A stretch of 64,000 nt of DNA from Burkholderia ambifaria (GCF_001443045.1 NZ_LKPJ01000002.1:33267-97266), one strand, 5' to 3'; counted from the first letter of the stretch, positions 54,027-62,684 are shown. The notes: generated by a model from the sequence alone, not told the origin. Numbers and translations are program-made.

Positions 54027-55511
54027 ATGTACAGGTTCGGTCGGGTGACGGTATCCCTTGAGTGCCGCGAAGTCTACGTCGACGGGCAGCCGCGATATAT
54101 CGGTGCCCGCGCGTTCGAGATCCTCGAGCTGCTGGTGAAGGCGGCCGGCAGGCTCGTATCGAAGGAAGAAATCATGCAGGTCGTGTGGCCGCACACGATC
54201 GTCGTCGAGAACAACATCCAGGTGCACGTGTCGACGCTGCGCAAGCTGTTCGGCGGCAAGCACGGCTGGATCCGGACCGAACCGGGCCGCGGATATCGCC
54301 TGGCGGCGCCGGTCGACCTGTCCCGCACCGAGCGCGAGCCGGAGCGGTTCGACGCGGCGCCCGGCGCACGCGCCGGCGGCGTATCGCGCAAATGTCCGCT
54401 GATCGGCCGGGAGCGCGAAGCGGCCGAGCTGCACACGCTGCTCGAACGCGAGGCGCTCGTCACGCTGGTCGGCCCCGGCGGTGTCGGCAAGACGCATCTC
54501 GCACAGGAGGTCGTCGCGGCCTGGTCGGCGGGTTGCGGCATCGAGTCGATCCGGATCGATCTCGCCGGCCGGCCGGGCGGTGCGACGCTCGAATCCGCGG
54601 TGCTGGACGCACTCGGCGCGCCGGGCGACCCGGCCGCCGAGCCGGCGGATGTCGTGCGCGCGATCGGCGGGCGGCGCGTCATGCTGGTATTCGACAACGC
54701 CGAGCAGCACATCGATGAACTCGCGGACCTCTGCGAAGCGATCACGGCGGGAAATACCGGCGCGCTGCTCGTGGTGACGAGTCGCGAACCGCTGCGGGTC
54801 GCCAGCGAGCGCGTGTATCGGGTCGGGCCGCTGCCGGTGCCGCCGGCCGGTGCGAACGGCGACGAGATCCTCGCGTGCGGTGCCGTCCGCATGTTTCTGG
54901 CGCGCGCGCGCGCGATGGGCACCGACATTCCCGCGGATAGGCAGACGCTCGACGCGATCGCGACCATCTGCCGCCGCCTGAGCGGCCTGCCGCTCGCCCT
55001 CGAGCTCGGCGCGGCCCGTGTGGCATCGCTCGGGATCCAGGGGCTGGCCACCGATCTCGACAAGTCCGTCCTGTCGCTGTCCGGCGGCCTGCGTACGGCC
55101 CATCCGCGCCAGCAGACCCTCAGGGCCACGATCGAGTGGAGCTACCGGTTGCTCGACGACGCGGAGCGCATCGTGCTTTGCCGTCTCGCGGTGTTTCCGG
55201 ATGCATTCCAGCTCGACGCGGCGTGCACGCTTGCCGCCTGCGATGAACCGGCCGCCGATCAGGTGCTCGACTGCGTGGTCAGCCTGGCGTCGAAATCGCT
55301 GCTGGTCGTCCATTCCGTCGGGCTTTCGAAGCGCTACTCGCTGCTCGAGGTCGTGCGCGCCTATGCGCTCGAGAAGCTGGCGGAGTCCGGCGAGGCCGGT
55401 CGCGTTCATGCCCGGTATGCGTCGTTCGTGGTGGAGGAGCGCGCGGATGCGCCGCAGCCGGCGGCGGTCGCGTCCGCGCAACCGGTGTCCGAGCTCAGGC
55501 GGTGGGCGTGA
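54027..55511 (+). CDS. winged-helix / STAND ATPase transcriptional regulator
   Basis: 494-aa regulator. Residues 1-95 form an OmpR-type winged helix (Leu-Val-Ser-Lys-Glu-Glu-Ile-Met-Gln-Val-Val-Trp-Pro-His-Thr). Residues about 115-400 form an NB-ARC-like ATPase with Walker A Gly-Pro-Gly-Gly-Val-Gly-Lys-Thr, Asp-Asn-Ala-Glu-Gln and Thr-Ser-Arg-Glu-Pro-Leu. It ends soon after the ATPase and lacks the TPR region of the paralogue at 37645. I chose the ATG at 54027; GTG 54018 and TTG 54000 are alternatives with no better ribosome site. It is divergent from the large histidine kinase and 70 bases before a receiver gene. Confidence 0.85.
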   Translation: MYRFGRVTVSLECREVYVDGQPRYIGARAFEILELLVKAAGRLVSKEEIMQVVWPHTIVVENNIQVHVSTLRKLFGGKHGWIRTEPGRGYRLAAPVDLSRTEREPERFDAAPGARAGGVSRKCPLIGREREAAELHTLLEREALVTLVGPGGVGKTHLAQEVVAAWSAGCGIESIRIDLAGRPGGATLESAVLDALGAPGDPAAEPADVVRAIGGRRVMLVFDNAEQHIDELADLCEAITAGNTGALLVVTSREPLRVASERVYRVGPLPVPPAGANGDEILACGAVRMFLARARAMGTDIPADRQTLDAIATICRRLSGLPLALELGAARVASLGIQGLATDLDKSVLSLSGGLRTAHPRQQTLRATIEWSYRLLDDAERIVLCRLAVFPDAFQLDAACTLAACDEPAADQVLDCVVSLASKSLLVVHSVGLSKRYSLLEVVRAYALEKLAESGEAGRVHARYASFVVEERADAPQPAAVASAQPVSELRRWA

Positions 55512-55581
55512 TACGTCTGTCGATACCGCTCGAGCGGTATGGCGACGTTGTGGATTGACACAGATTTCGGGTTCTCATTTC

Positions 55582-55953
55582 ATGGGCATGGTTTGCATCA
55601 TCGATGACGATGCGTCGGTCCGCAAAAGTCTTGCCAGCCTGTTGAAATCGGCTGGCTATTCGGCGTTGCCGTTTGCATCGGGCGAGGAATTCCTCGCGAG
55701 CGGCCCGCCGGACGATGCGGTTTGCGTGCTGATCGACCTGAAGATGAAGGGGATGAGCGGCCTCGACGTTCAGCGCCTGCTGGTTCAGCGCAACGCGACG
55801 CTTCCGGTCATCTTCATGTCGTCGCACGGCGACGACGAATCGGTCCGTCGCGCGCTCGCGCAAGGCGCGGTCGCGTTTCTGCGCAAGCCGTTTCCATCGG
55901 ACGACATGATCGATCTGATCGACCAGGTTGCAGCGGGCGGGCGCCCTGCCTGA
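55582..55953 (+). CDS. single-domain response regulator (receiver only)
   Basis: 123-aa CheY-like receiver with no output domain. It has the acidic pair Ile-Asp-Asp-Asp near 7-10, the phospho-acceptor Asp in Leu-Ile-Asp-Leu-Lys near 53, Ser in Phe-Met-Ser-Ser near 82 and Lys in Arg-Lys-Pro-Phe near 103. The Ser-Ser in place of Thr-Gly is a minor family variant. It may relay phosphate from the histidine kinase upstream, or act as a phosphate sink. The FixJ-type gene follows by 98 bases. Confidence 0.88.
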   Translation: MGMVCIIDDDASVRKSLASLLKSAGYSALPFASGEEFLASGPPDDAVCVLIDLKMKGMSGLDVQRLLVQRNATLPVIFMSSHGDDESVRRALAQGAVAFLRKPFPSDDMIDLIDQVAAGGRPA

Positions 55954-56051
55954 CGCCGTCCACCGGCCGCGCCACGGTTGCGCGGCATTTCGCGCGGCTC
56001 CCGGCTCGTTTACCATTCGATAATGAACGGAACGCCTACACAGGGAACGCA

Positions 56052-56693
56052 ATGGCAAGCACGCCGGACATGACGTCGATCGTCTATGTGGTCGACGACG
56101 ACGAAACGCTGCGGCGCGCATTGAGCGCGCTGCTGCGTTCGGCCGGTTTTCACGTCGAGACCTTCGCGTCGTCGCGGGCGTTTCTCGCGTTCGAGCGGCC
56201 CGACGTGGCGAGCTGCCTGATCCTCGACGTGCGTCTTGCCGACGAGAGCGGGCTGGCCGTTCAGGAGGAAGCGGTGCGCACGGGGCTGAACGTGCCGATC
56301 CTGTTCATGACGGGCTACGGTGACGTGGCCACCACGGTCAAGGCGATGAAGGGCGGCGCGCTCGACTTCCTGACGAAGCCGTTCGACGACGACGCGATGC
56401 TCGAGGCCGTCGGCCGCGCGCTGGCCGGGGATCGCGAGCGTCTCGCGCGCGATCGCGCACTGCGTACGCTGCGTCACGCCTACGCGTCGTTGACGCCGCG
56501 CGAACGCGAAGTGATGAGCCATGTGGTCGCCGGCCTGATGAACAAGCAGATCGCGTCGCATCTCGGCCTGCAGGAAATCACGGTGAAGGTGCACCGGGCG
56601 CAGGTCATGAAGAAGATGCAGGTGCGCACGCTGCCCGACCTCGTGCGGCAGGCCGAAGCGCTGGGCGTGCGCCCGGGCGGCGCGCCCGAATGA
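56052..56693 (+). CDS. FixJ/NarL-type response regulator
   Basis: 213-aa regulator. The receiver (1-125) has Val-Asp-Asp-Asp near 13-16, phospho-Asp in Leu-Asp-Val-Arg near 58, Thr in Phe-Met-Thr-Gly-Tyr and Lys in Thr-Lys-Pro-Phe. The LuxR-type helix-turn-helix (about 145-205) has Leu-Thr-Pro-Arg-Glu-Arg-Glu-Val and Thr-Val-Lys-Val-His-Arg. It probably receives phosphate from the kinase at 48599-53719. It converges with an alpha/beta hydrolase gene. Confidence 0.9.
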   Translation: MASTPDMTSIVYVVDDDETLRRALSALLRSAGFHVETFASSRAFLAFERPDVASCLILDVRLADESGLAVQEEAVRTGLNVPILFMTGYGDVATTVKAMKGGALDFLTKPFDDDAMLEAVGRALAGDRERLARDRALRTLRHAYASLTPREREVMSHVVAGLMNKQIASHLGLQEITVKVHRAQVMKKMQVRTLPDLVRQAEALGVRPGGAPE

Positions 56694-56808
56694 GCCGGCG
56701 CGCCGGCCACGGGCGAGCGGCGCTGGATCGGTGAGGGGCGTATCGACGCGCGCGGCAACGGAACGGCGAAACCGGCGCCGGCCTGAAAAATCCTGAACCG
56801 AGCTGAAG

Positions 56809-56829
56809 GGCGCGCCGGCCCGGCGCGCC
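56809..56829. terminator. strong GC hairpin between convergent genes
   Basis: Arms GGCGCGCCGG (56809-56818) and CCGGCGCGCC (56820-56829) are perfect complements separated by a single C, so effectively an 8-bp stem with a 5-base loop. It sits between the FixJ-type gene and the convergent hydrolase gene. No T run follows, so terminator function is probable but not shown. Confidence 0.45.
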
Positions 56830-56841
56830 GTGCGGCGACGT

Positions 56842-57816
56842 TTACGCCTTCAGGAATGCGAGCAGTTCGGCATTGATCCGCTCGGCGTCGACCACGCACA
56901 TGCCATGCGCGCCGCCGGGGATGATCTTGAGTTGCGCGTGCTTCACGATCTTCGCGGACAGGCGCGCGGAATCGTCGATCGGCACGATCTGGTCGTCGTC
57001 GCCATGCAGGATCAGCGTCGGGACGTCGATCTTCTTCAGGTCCTCGGTGTAGTCGACCTCCGAGAATTCCTTCACGCACAGATACTGGCCATACACGCCG
57101 CCCATCATCCCCTGTGCCCAGAATGCGTCGATCGTGCCCTGCGATGCCTTCGCACCGGCGCGATTGAAGCCGAAGAACGGCACGGCGAGATCCTTGTAGA
57201 ACTGCGAACGGTTCTCGGCGACGTTCTTGCGGATGCCGTCGAACACGTCCATCGGCAGGCCGCCGGGATTGGACGGGGATTTCACCATCTGCGGCGGCAC
57301 GGCGCCGATCAGCACGGCCTTCGACACGCGCTTCGTGCCGTGACGGCCGATGTAGTGCGCGACTTCGCCGCCGCCGGTGGAGTGGCCGACGAGCGTCGCT
57401 TCGCGCAGGTCGAGCGCATCCATCAGCGCGGCGAGATCGTCCGCGTAGGTATCCATGTCATTGCCTTGCGACGGCTGGCTCGATCGGCCGTGACCGCGGC
57501 GATCGTGCGCGATCACGCGGTAGCCGTGCTGCACCAGGAACAGCATCTGTGCGTCCCAGGCATCGGCGCACAGCGGCCAGCCGTGCGAGAAGACGACCGG
57601 GCGGCCGCTGCCCCAGTCCTTGAAATAGATCTGCGTACCGTCTTTCGTGGTGATGGTGTTCATCGCATGGGCTCCTTGATGGGCGGAAGAGACGTGTTTG
57701 GGGGCGGCAGCGGCGGCGGCGGCCGGCAGCGCGGCGGCTGCAACGGCGGTCGCGCCGGCAAGCAGCATGTCTCGGCGGCGTGCCGAGGGGACGGCGTCGA
57801 TGTCTGCGGGTCGCAT
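56842..57816 (-). CDS. alpha/beta hydrolase (non-heme chloroperoxidase family) with a Tat-like leader
   Basis: 324-aa hydrolase. The core from about residue 52 (Met-Asn-Thr-Ile-Thr-Thr-Lys-Asp-Gly) is a complete cofactor-free peroxidase/esterase-type enzyme: nucleophile Ser in Gly-His-Ser-Thr-Gly-Gly, Asp in His-Gly-Asp-Asp-Asp-Gln, and His in Gly-Gly-Ala-His-Gly. In front lies a leader with Ala-Arg-Arg-Arg-Asp-Met-Leu-Leu and an Ala-rich hydrophobic stretch, resembling a twin-arginine signal. The ATG at 57816 has AAGGAG upstream, supporting the long form; relatives usually begin at the core Met (57663). It is a paralogue of the 58709 hydrolase. Confidence 0.85.
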   Translation of the reverse strand: MRPADIDAVPSARRRDMLLAGATAVAAAALPAAAAAAAPKHVSSAHQGAHAMNTITTKDGTQIYFKDWGSGRPVVFSHGWPLCADAWDAQMLFLVQHGYRVIAHDRRGHGRSSQPSQGNDMDTYADDLAALMDALDLREATLVGHSTGGGEVAHYIGRHGTKRVSKAVLIGAVPPQMVKSPSNPGGLPMDVFDGIRKNVAENRSQFYKDLAVPFFGFNRAGAKASQGTIDAFWAQGMMGGVYGQYLCVKEFSEVDYTEDLKKIDVPTLILHGDDDQIVPIDDSARLSAKIVKHAQLKIIPGGAHGMCVVDAERINAELLAFLKA

Positions 57817-58211
57817 TGAAGCTCCTTGAACGTGCGGTGGAACGATGCCGCGTGGAATGGGTGGTCCGGCTCTGCCCGCATGCGGCAATCTCGCGGGCAG
57901 ACGGCGTGCGTTCGCTCGTGCGCCGGCAGGCGCATGAGGGGAGCGAACGAACGTCGACGGGAGCCTATCGCGGGGCCATGCGGCCTGTACTGAAATCCGG
58001 CTGAATTGTCATGAACCGGTCGTGCCGCGCGCGCGTGCGGGGCGGCCAGAAGAATTAAGCCGCGCATCAAGACTCTTCAGCGGCCGCCCGCTATTGTCAT
58101 CATCGAGTCGTCCCGTCGCGGGTCGCCGCCGGTTCGCATCGGCGGGTGACGATCGTGATGGCACGGGTACGAAACGTCCGAATCTCTCGCCATTTGCCTG
58201 GATATGCCGCC
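57817..58211. other. divergent promoter region
   Basis: 395 bases between the hydrolase (minus) and the DUF3331 gene (plus). Frames here have no domain support, and no clear repeat is seen. Confidence 0.4.
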
Positions 58212-58637
58212 ATGGACGCATTCGATCGCTGGGAGCACGTGATGACGCTGCTCGATCCGTCGCCCGGTGCAAGCTGCCGCGCGTCGTCGCCGCTTCGCGA
58301 CCGGGAGGTCGCGCGCCACCGTCATCGCGACGATGCACGAGGTGCGTCAAGCGGCGCCGCGCGCCGCCGGTGCGCGATCGTCGCGATCGAGCGGCAGACC
58401 GATTCGTCGGTACTCGTGTCGTGGAGCGATCCGACGTACTGCCGGTACGACGAGCAGCGCTGGATCAGCGCAAAGTCCCGCTCGCTGGGGCGTTGCGCGC
58501 TGACCGGCCAGCCGATTCGCACCGGCGATGCGATCTACAAGCCGCAGTGGCGCGGATCGAAGCGTCCCGCGAATTGCCGGGAGGCGATCCTCGCGTCCGA
58601 ACTGGACCGGTTCATCGTCGGTATGTCCCGTTCCTGA
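58212..58637 (+). CDS. DUF3331 domain-containing protein
   Basis: 141-aa protein of a small family found mainly in Burkholderia. The signature is the C-terminal block Val-Ser-Trp-Ser-Asp-Pro-Thr ... Gly-Arg-Cys-Ala-Leu-Thr-Gly-Gln-Pro-Ile-Arg-Thr-Gly-Asp-Ala-Ile-Tyr-Lys-Pro. I chose ATG 58212 (Met-Asp-Ala-Phe-Asp-Arg-Trp), which gives the usual length; frames upstream to 58146 look non-coding. The middle is rich in Arg and Ala. Function is unknown. A hydrolase gene follows 71 bases later. Confidence 0.7.
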   Translation: MDAFDRWEHVMTLLDPSPGASCRASSPLRDREVARHRHRDDARGASSGAARRRCAIVAIERQTDSSVLVSWSDPTYCRYDEQRWISAKSRSLGRCALTGQPIRTGDAIYKPQWRGSKRPANCREAILASELDRFIVGMSRS

Positions 58638-58708
58638 CCGGGGGCGGGACATACCGTTCATTGGCCGCGGCCGGCGGCCGCAACGCTTTTCATCGCCGAG
58701 GAAACTTC

Positions 58709-59827
58709 ATGAGTACGTTCACGACACGCGACGGCGTCTCGATTCACTACAAGGACTGGGGCGCGGGGCGCCCCGTCGTGTTCATTCACGGCTGGCCGCT
58801 GAATGCGGACATGTGGGACGTCCAGATGCATCACCTGGCATCGAACGGCTTTCGCTGCATCGCGTACGATCGGCGCGGTTTCGGCCGGTCCGGCCAGCCG
58901 TGGACGGGCTACGACTACGATACGCTGGCGGACGATCTCGCGACGCTGATCGAGACGCTCGGATTGCGCGACGTGACGCTCGTCGGTTTTTCGATGGGCG
59001 GCGGCGAGGTGGCCAGATACATCGGCCGGCACGGCGCGCGCCACGTCGCGAAGGCCGTGCTGATCGGATCGGTGACGCCGCTGGTCGCGCGGCGCGACGA
59101 TCATCTGGACGGCGTCGACGTCGCGGTGTTCGACGGCATTCGCTCGGCCATCGTGGCGGACCGCGCGGCATTCTTCGAGCAATTCTGGCCGTTGTTCACC
59201 GGTTCGAACCGGGCGGATTCGACGATCTCGCGCGCCGCGCTCGACTGGACTTCGTTCATGGCGTTGCAGGCCGGATTGAAGGGCACGCTCGATTGCGTCC
59301 GGGCATTTTCCGAAACCGATTTCAGGGCGGATCTCGACCAGTTCGACGTACCGACACGCGTGATTCACGGCGACGACGACCAGACGGCGCCGCTCGCATT
59401 GACGGGGGCCGCCACGGCGGCGCGCGTGCCGCATGCGACGCTGAGCGTCTACGAGGGCGGCCCGCACGCGCTGTATCTGACGCATGCGCAGCGATTGAAC
59501 GACGAACTGGTCGAGATCCGCCCTGAAATCGGTTTCGGAAAATGCCCGGACGCAATCGAGCGTGCCCTTCAATCCGGCCTGCAACGCCATGAACGAAGTC
59601 CAGTCGAGCGCGGCGCGCGAGATCGTCGAATCCGCCCGGTTCGAACCGGTGAACAACGGCCAGAATTGCTCGAAGAATGCCGCGCGGTCCGCCACGATGG
59701 CCGAGCGAATGCCGTCGAACACCTTACCGTTCCGATAATTCGAATCAATATACGCAGCAGATGCCGTAGCATGGGGGGCCAAATCGAAGTCGCTCTGGAT
59801 AGCGCATCGATAAATGCCATCGATTAG
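58709..59827 (+). CDS. alpha/beta hydrolase whose C-terminus is read through an inverted self-copy
   Basis: 372-aa frame. Residues 1-265 are a nearly complete chloroperoxidase/esterase-like hydrolase: Ser in Gly-Phe-Ser-Met-Gly-Gly, Asp in His-Gly-Asp-Asp-Asp-Gln, His in Gly-Gly-Pro-His-Ala. Relatives end about 8 residues after Arg-Leu-Asn-Asp-Glu. Here the DNA instead continues into an inverted copy of bases 59125-59345, so residues about 266-338 are the antisense reading of the gene's own middle, and about 35 further residues come from downstream DNA before a TAG at 59825. All triad residues lie before the breakpoint. GAGGAA precedes the ATG. The product may be active with a random tail, or misfold. 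Confidence 0.83.
   Translation: MSTFTTRDGVSIHYKDWGAGRPVVFIHGWPLNADMWDVQMHHLASNGFRCIAYDRRGFGRSGQPWTGYDYDTLADDLATLIETLGLRDVTLVGFSMGGGEVARYIGRHGARHVAKAVLIGSVTPLVARRDDHLDGVDVAVFDGIRSAIVADRAAFFEQFWPLFTGSNRADSTISRAALDWTSFMALQAGLKGTLDCVRAFSETDFRADLDQFDVPTRVIHGDDDQTAPLALTGAATAARVPHATLSVYEGGPHALYLTHAQRLNDELVEIRPEIGFGKCPDAIERALQSGLQRHERSPVERGARDRRIRPVRTGEQRPELLEECRAVRHDGRANAVEHLTVPIIRINIRSRCRSMGGQIEVALDSASINAID
59125..59345. repeat. 221-bp inverted repeat, left arm
   Basis: Pairs with 59503-59723 in inverted orientation: position n here complements 118848 minus n. I checked both ends and several internal stretches and found no mismatch; the match fails at 59346/59502. This arm is the original coding copy within the hydrolase gene. 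Confidence 0.93.
59503..59723. repeat. 221-bp inverted repeat, right arm
   Basis: Inverted duplicate of 59125-59345, separated by a 157-base spacer that holds the hydrolase's last native codons. It replaces the original 3' end of the gene. The turn-round point carries GAACTGGTCGAG against the arm's CTCGACCAGTTC, the kind of short complementarity used in fold-back template switching. Confidence 0.93.
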
Positions 59828-59835
59828 AAACGCCC

Positions 59836-61662
59836 ATGATCCGCATTGGAACACTTCACGTTTTTCTCGACAGACGTGAAATTCGCGCGAACGGAAAACT
59901 GTTGCGCATCGGCAGCCGTGCCTTCGAAATTCTCGAAATCCTGATTCAGGCAAATGGTGCGCTGGTCTCGAAAGACGAGATCATGCGGCGTGTGTGGCCA
60001 CACACGATCGTGGAGGAAAACAACCTGCAGGTGCATATCGCGTCGTTGCGCAAGGCGCTCGCCTGCGACCGGAATCTGATCGTCACGGTGCCGGGGCGCG
60101 GCTATCGGCTCGTCGGCGGACAAGCCCAGGCACAAGCCCGAGGCGAAGGCGGCGCCCCCGTGCGTCCCGCGCCGTCGCGGCTCGCGCCCGCGCCGACGGC
60201 GCTCGTCGGGCGGGAGCAGATGGTCGCCGAAGTCCTCGCGGCGCTCGATGTGTCGCGCGTCGTGACGCTGGTCGGTGCCGGCGGCACCGGCAAGACGCGC
60301 ATCGCGATCGAAGCCGCGATCCGGGCCGAGGCACGCTTTGCGGATGGCGCGGCGTTCGTGTCGCTGGCGACGGTTGCGTGCCCGCAATTCGTCCCCGATG
60401 CGCTGGCGGACGCGTTGGACATCGCGCTGCCGGCCCGGTCGGCGACGCTCGAAGCGGTGCTGGCAAGCGTCGCGCATCGCCGGATGCTGCTCGTGCTCGA
60501 CAATTGCGAGCATCTGCTCGATGCGGCGGCGCGCATCGCGGCCGTGTTGACCGAGTCCGATACCGGGCTGCGTGTGCTGGCGACGAGCCGCGAGGCGCTT
60601 CGCATCCACGGGGAGCGGCAGTGTCCGGTTGCCCCGCTCGATGTCCCCGACGAGCGCGCCGGCGCAGCCGAGATGCTGGGCACGAGCGCCGTGCAATTGT
60701 TCGCGGCACGCGCGCGCGCCGCCGACCCGCGCTTTCCGCTCGACGAACGCAGCGTGTCCCTGATGGCGTCGGTTTGCCGGCGTCTCGACGGCCTGCCGCT
60801 CGCCATCGAGCTGGCCGCTGCCCGTGCGGCCGTGCTCGGTATCGACGTGCTGGCCGCGCATCTCGACGACCATTTCAGGCTGCTGACCAGCGGCTTTCGC
60901 ACCGCATTGCCGCGCCACCGGACACTGCAGGCCATGTACGACTGGAGCTACCGCTTGCTGGGCGACGCGGAGCGTGTGCTGCTGCGATGGCTCGGCGTGT
61001 TCCGCGACGGTTTTTCGATCGAGGCGGTGCGGGATGTCGTCGGAACGAGGGGCGGGGGCGATGCGGATCTGCTCGACACGATCGCCGGCCTCGCGTCGAA
61101 GTCGCTCGTGAGCGTCGAGAATGCGCACGGCGCGCCGCGCTACCGGCTGCTGACGACGACGCGCGCCTACGCCCTGCAGCAACTCGCGGACAACGGCGAA
61201 TGCGCGGCGGCCGCACTTGCGCATGCGCACTACTTCCATCGGTTGTTCACGCGGGCGCCGGGCGGCGGCGGTTTGCCGGCCGACGCGCGGCTCGATCTGG
61301 TTCGTCGCGAACTCGGCAATCTGCGCGCGGCGCTCGACTGGGCATTCTCGCCGGACGGCGACGCCCGGACGGGCATCGCGCTGGCGGCCGTGGCGGTGCC
61401 GTGCCTGTTCGAGCTGTCGCTTGTCGGCGAGTGTCGGGAACGCGCGCGCGCGGCGCTCGATGCGATGCGGGATCGGGACGCGGCGTCGCTCCGTGCCGAT
61501 GCGCGCGTTCGCCTGCTGGCCGCGTACGCCGCCGCGCCCGAACGTACCTCCGGATCGACGTGGGGCGTGCACGATGCGTGGCCGGAAGCGAACGCGCTTG
61601 CATGCGAGGCCGGTGAAGCCGATGAAGCAGACGGGGCCGGGCCGCTGCCGCGCGAACCGTAA
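59836..61662 (+). CDS. winged-helix / STAND ATPase transcriptional regulator
   Basis: 608-aa regulator. An OmpR-type winged helix (1-95: Leu-Val-Ser-Lys-Asp-Glu-Ile-Met-Arg-Arg-Val-Trp-Pro-His-Thr, Val-Pro-Gly-Arg-Gly-Tyr-Arg) precedes an NB-ARC-like ATPase (about 125-420) with Walker A Gly-Ala-Gly-Gly-Thr-Gly-Lys-Thr, Asp-Asn-Cys-Glu-His and Thr-Ser-Arg-Glu-Ala-Leu. A short helical C-terminal region follows. It begins 9 bases after the altered hydrolase stop, and its promoter probably lies in the AT-richer stretch 59724-59835. It is the third copy of this architecture in the window. The target is unknown. Confidence 0.86.
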   Translation: MIRIGTLHVFLDRREIRANGKLLRIGSRAFEILEILIQANGALVSKDEIMRRVWPHTIVEENNLQVHIASLRKALACDRNLIVTVPGRGYRLVGGQAQAQARGEGGAPVRPAPSRLAPAPTALVGREQMVAEVLAALDVSRVVTLVGAGGTGKTRIAIEAAIRAEARFADGAAFVSLATVACPQFVPDALADALDIALPARSATLEAVLASVAHRRMLLVLDNCEHLLDAAARIAAVLTESDTGLRVLATSREALRIHGERQCPVAPLDVPDERAGAAEMLGTSAVQLFAARARAADPRFPLDERSVSLMASVCRRLDGLPLAIELAAARAAVLGIDVLAAHLDDHFRLLTSGFRTALPRHRTLQAMYDWSYRLLGDAERVLLRWLGVFRDGFSIEAVRDVVGTRGGGDADLLDTIAGLASKSLVSVENAHGAPRYRLLTTTRAYALQQLADNGECAAAALAHAHYFHRLFTRAPGGGGLPADARLDLVRRELGNLRAALDWAFSPDGDARTGIALAAVAVPCLFELSLVGECRERARAALDAMRDRDAASLRADARVRLLAAYAAAPERTSGSTWGVHDAWPEANALACEAGEADEADGAGPLPREP

Positions 61663-61775
61663 CGGCGCGCGTGGCCGGCGCAATCACGCTATGTCAGACC
61701 GATGCGCGGCCTGGACGCGCGGCGCGAGAAGGCGATGCGGTGCGTTCGCGATGGGTGCCGGCGGCCACGGCGGGA

Positions 61776-62684
61776 TCACGCCAGCGCGAGGAACCGGTCG
61801 ACGAGATCGGGGCGATCGAGCTGCTCGACCCACCAGAGCAACGCACGGCCGGCTTCGTCGCCGCGCCACGCCAGGTAGCAATGCGTGGTGTCGCGCATGC
61901 CGGTCACCTGGCGGGCGACCAGCTTGCCCTGCGCGATCGCGCGGGCCGCGATGCAATCCGGCAGCGTGCCCACGGCGAGCCCTTCGCACTGCGCGGCCAG
62001 TTTTGCCGCGAGGGTGGGTACCGCGAGCGTCGGCTGCCCGGCATCGACAGCGACCGAGCGCGGCTGCAGTTCGCGAGACGTATCGCTGATGACGGCGCCG
62101 CGATACGCGACGACCGACGCCATCGACAGCGGTTCGGGCATCGCCGCGAGCGGATGGGTAGGGGCGATTGCGAACACGTGCCTGAGCGCGCCGATCGGTC
62201 GCGCAACGATGCCGGGCAGTTCCGGCGGCTCGCCCGCCGCACCGACGACGAGATCCGCGCGGCGCGAAACCAGTGCGTCCCAGGTGCCACCGAGGACTTC
62301 GGTGGACAGCCGCAGCCGCGTGTCCATTTCCAGCCCGTCGAACGCATGCACGTAAGGCCAGAGTGCGTCGAACGGCAGGATCTCGTCGATGCAGATGCGC
62401 ACCTCGGTTTCCCAGCCTTGCTGCGCGCGCTGCGCCTTGAGTTCAAGCTGTTCCGCCGCATGCAGAAGCCGCCGGCCTTCTTCGACGACGACGCGACCCG
62501 CATGCGTGAGCTTCGCCCGGCGCCCGCTGCGGTCGAACAGGGTGACGCCGAGGTCGCCTTCGAGCTTTTGCACGAGGTAAGTCAGGGCCGACGGTACGCG
62601 ATGCAGCAGTTCCGCGGCTTCGGCGAACGTGCCGGTGCGGTCGATCGCGTCCAGCGCTTCGAGCGCTTCGAATGACAGCTTCAT
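61776..62684 (-). CDS. LysR-family transcriptional regulator (YhaJ-like)
   Basis: 302-aa regulator with a winged helix (1-60: Gly-Thr-Phe-Ala-Glu-Ala-Ala-Glu-Leu-Leu, Val-Pro-Ser-Ala-Leu-Thr-Tyr) and an effector domain from about 90. Overall resemblance is to YhaJ-type LysR proteins, which often neighbour YcaC-like hydrolases. I chose ATG 62684. It may act on the divergent promoter region between xapX and the hydrolase, where a T-N11-A-type repeat is present. Confidence 0.86.
   Translation of the reverse strand: MKLSFEALEALDAIDRTGTFAEAAELLHRVPSALTYLVQKLEGDLGVTLFDRSGRRAKLTHAGRVVVEEGRRLLHAAEQLELKAQRAQQGWETEVRICIDEILPFDALWPYVHAFDGLEMDTRLRLSTEVLGGTWDALVSRRADLVVGAAGEPPELPGIVARPIGALRHVFAIAPTHPLAAMPEPLSMASVVAYRGAVISDTSRELQPRSVAVDAGQPTLAVPTLAAKLAAQCEGLAVGTLPDCIAARAIAQGKLVARQVTGMRDTTHCYLAWRGDEAGRALLWWVEQLDRPDLVDRFLALA

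Noticed and set aside
49925..54061. Plus-strand open frame of 1378 codons opposite the histidine kinase gene
   Set aside because: Arg/Asp/His-rich antisense shadow of the 1706-aa protein; no ribosome site or motif.
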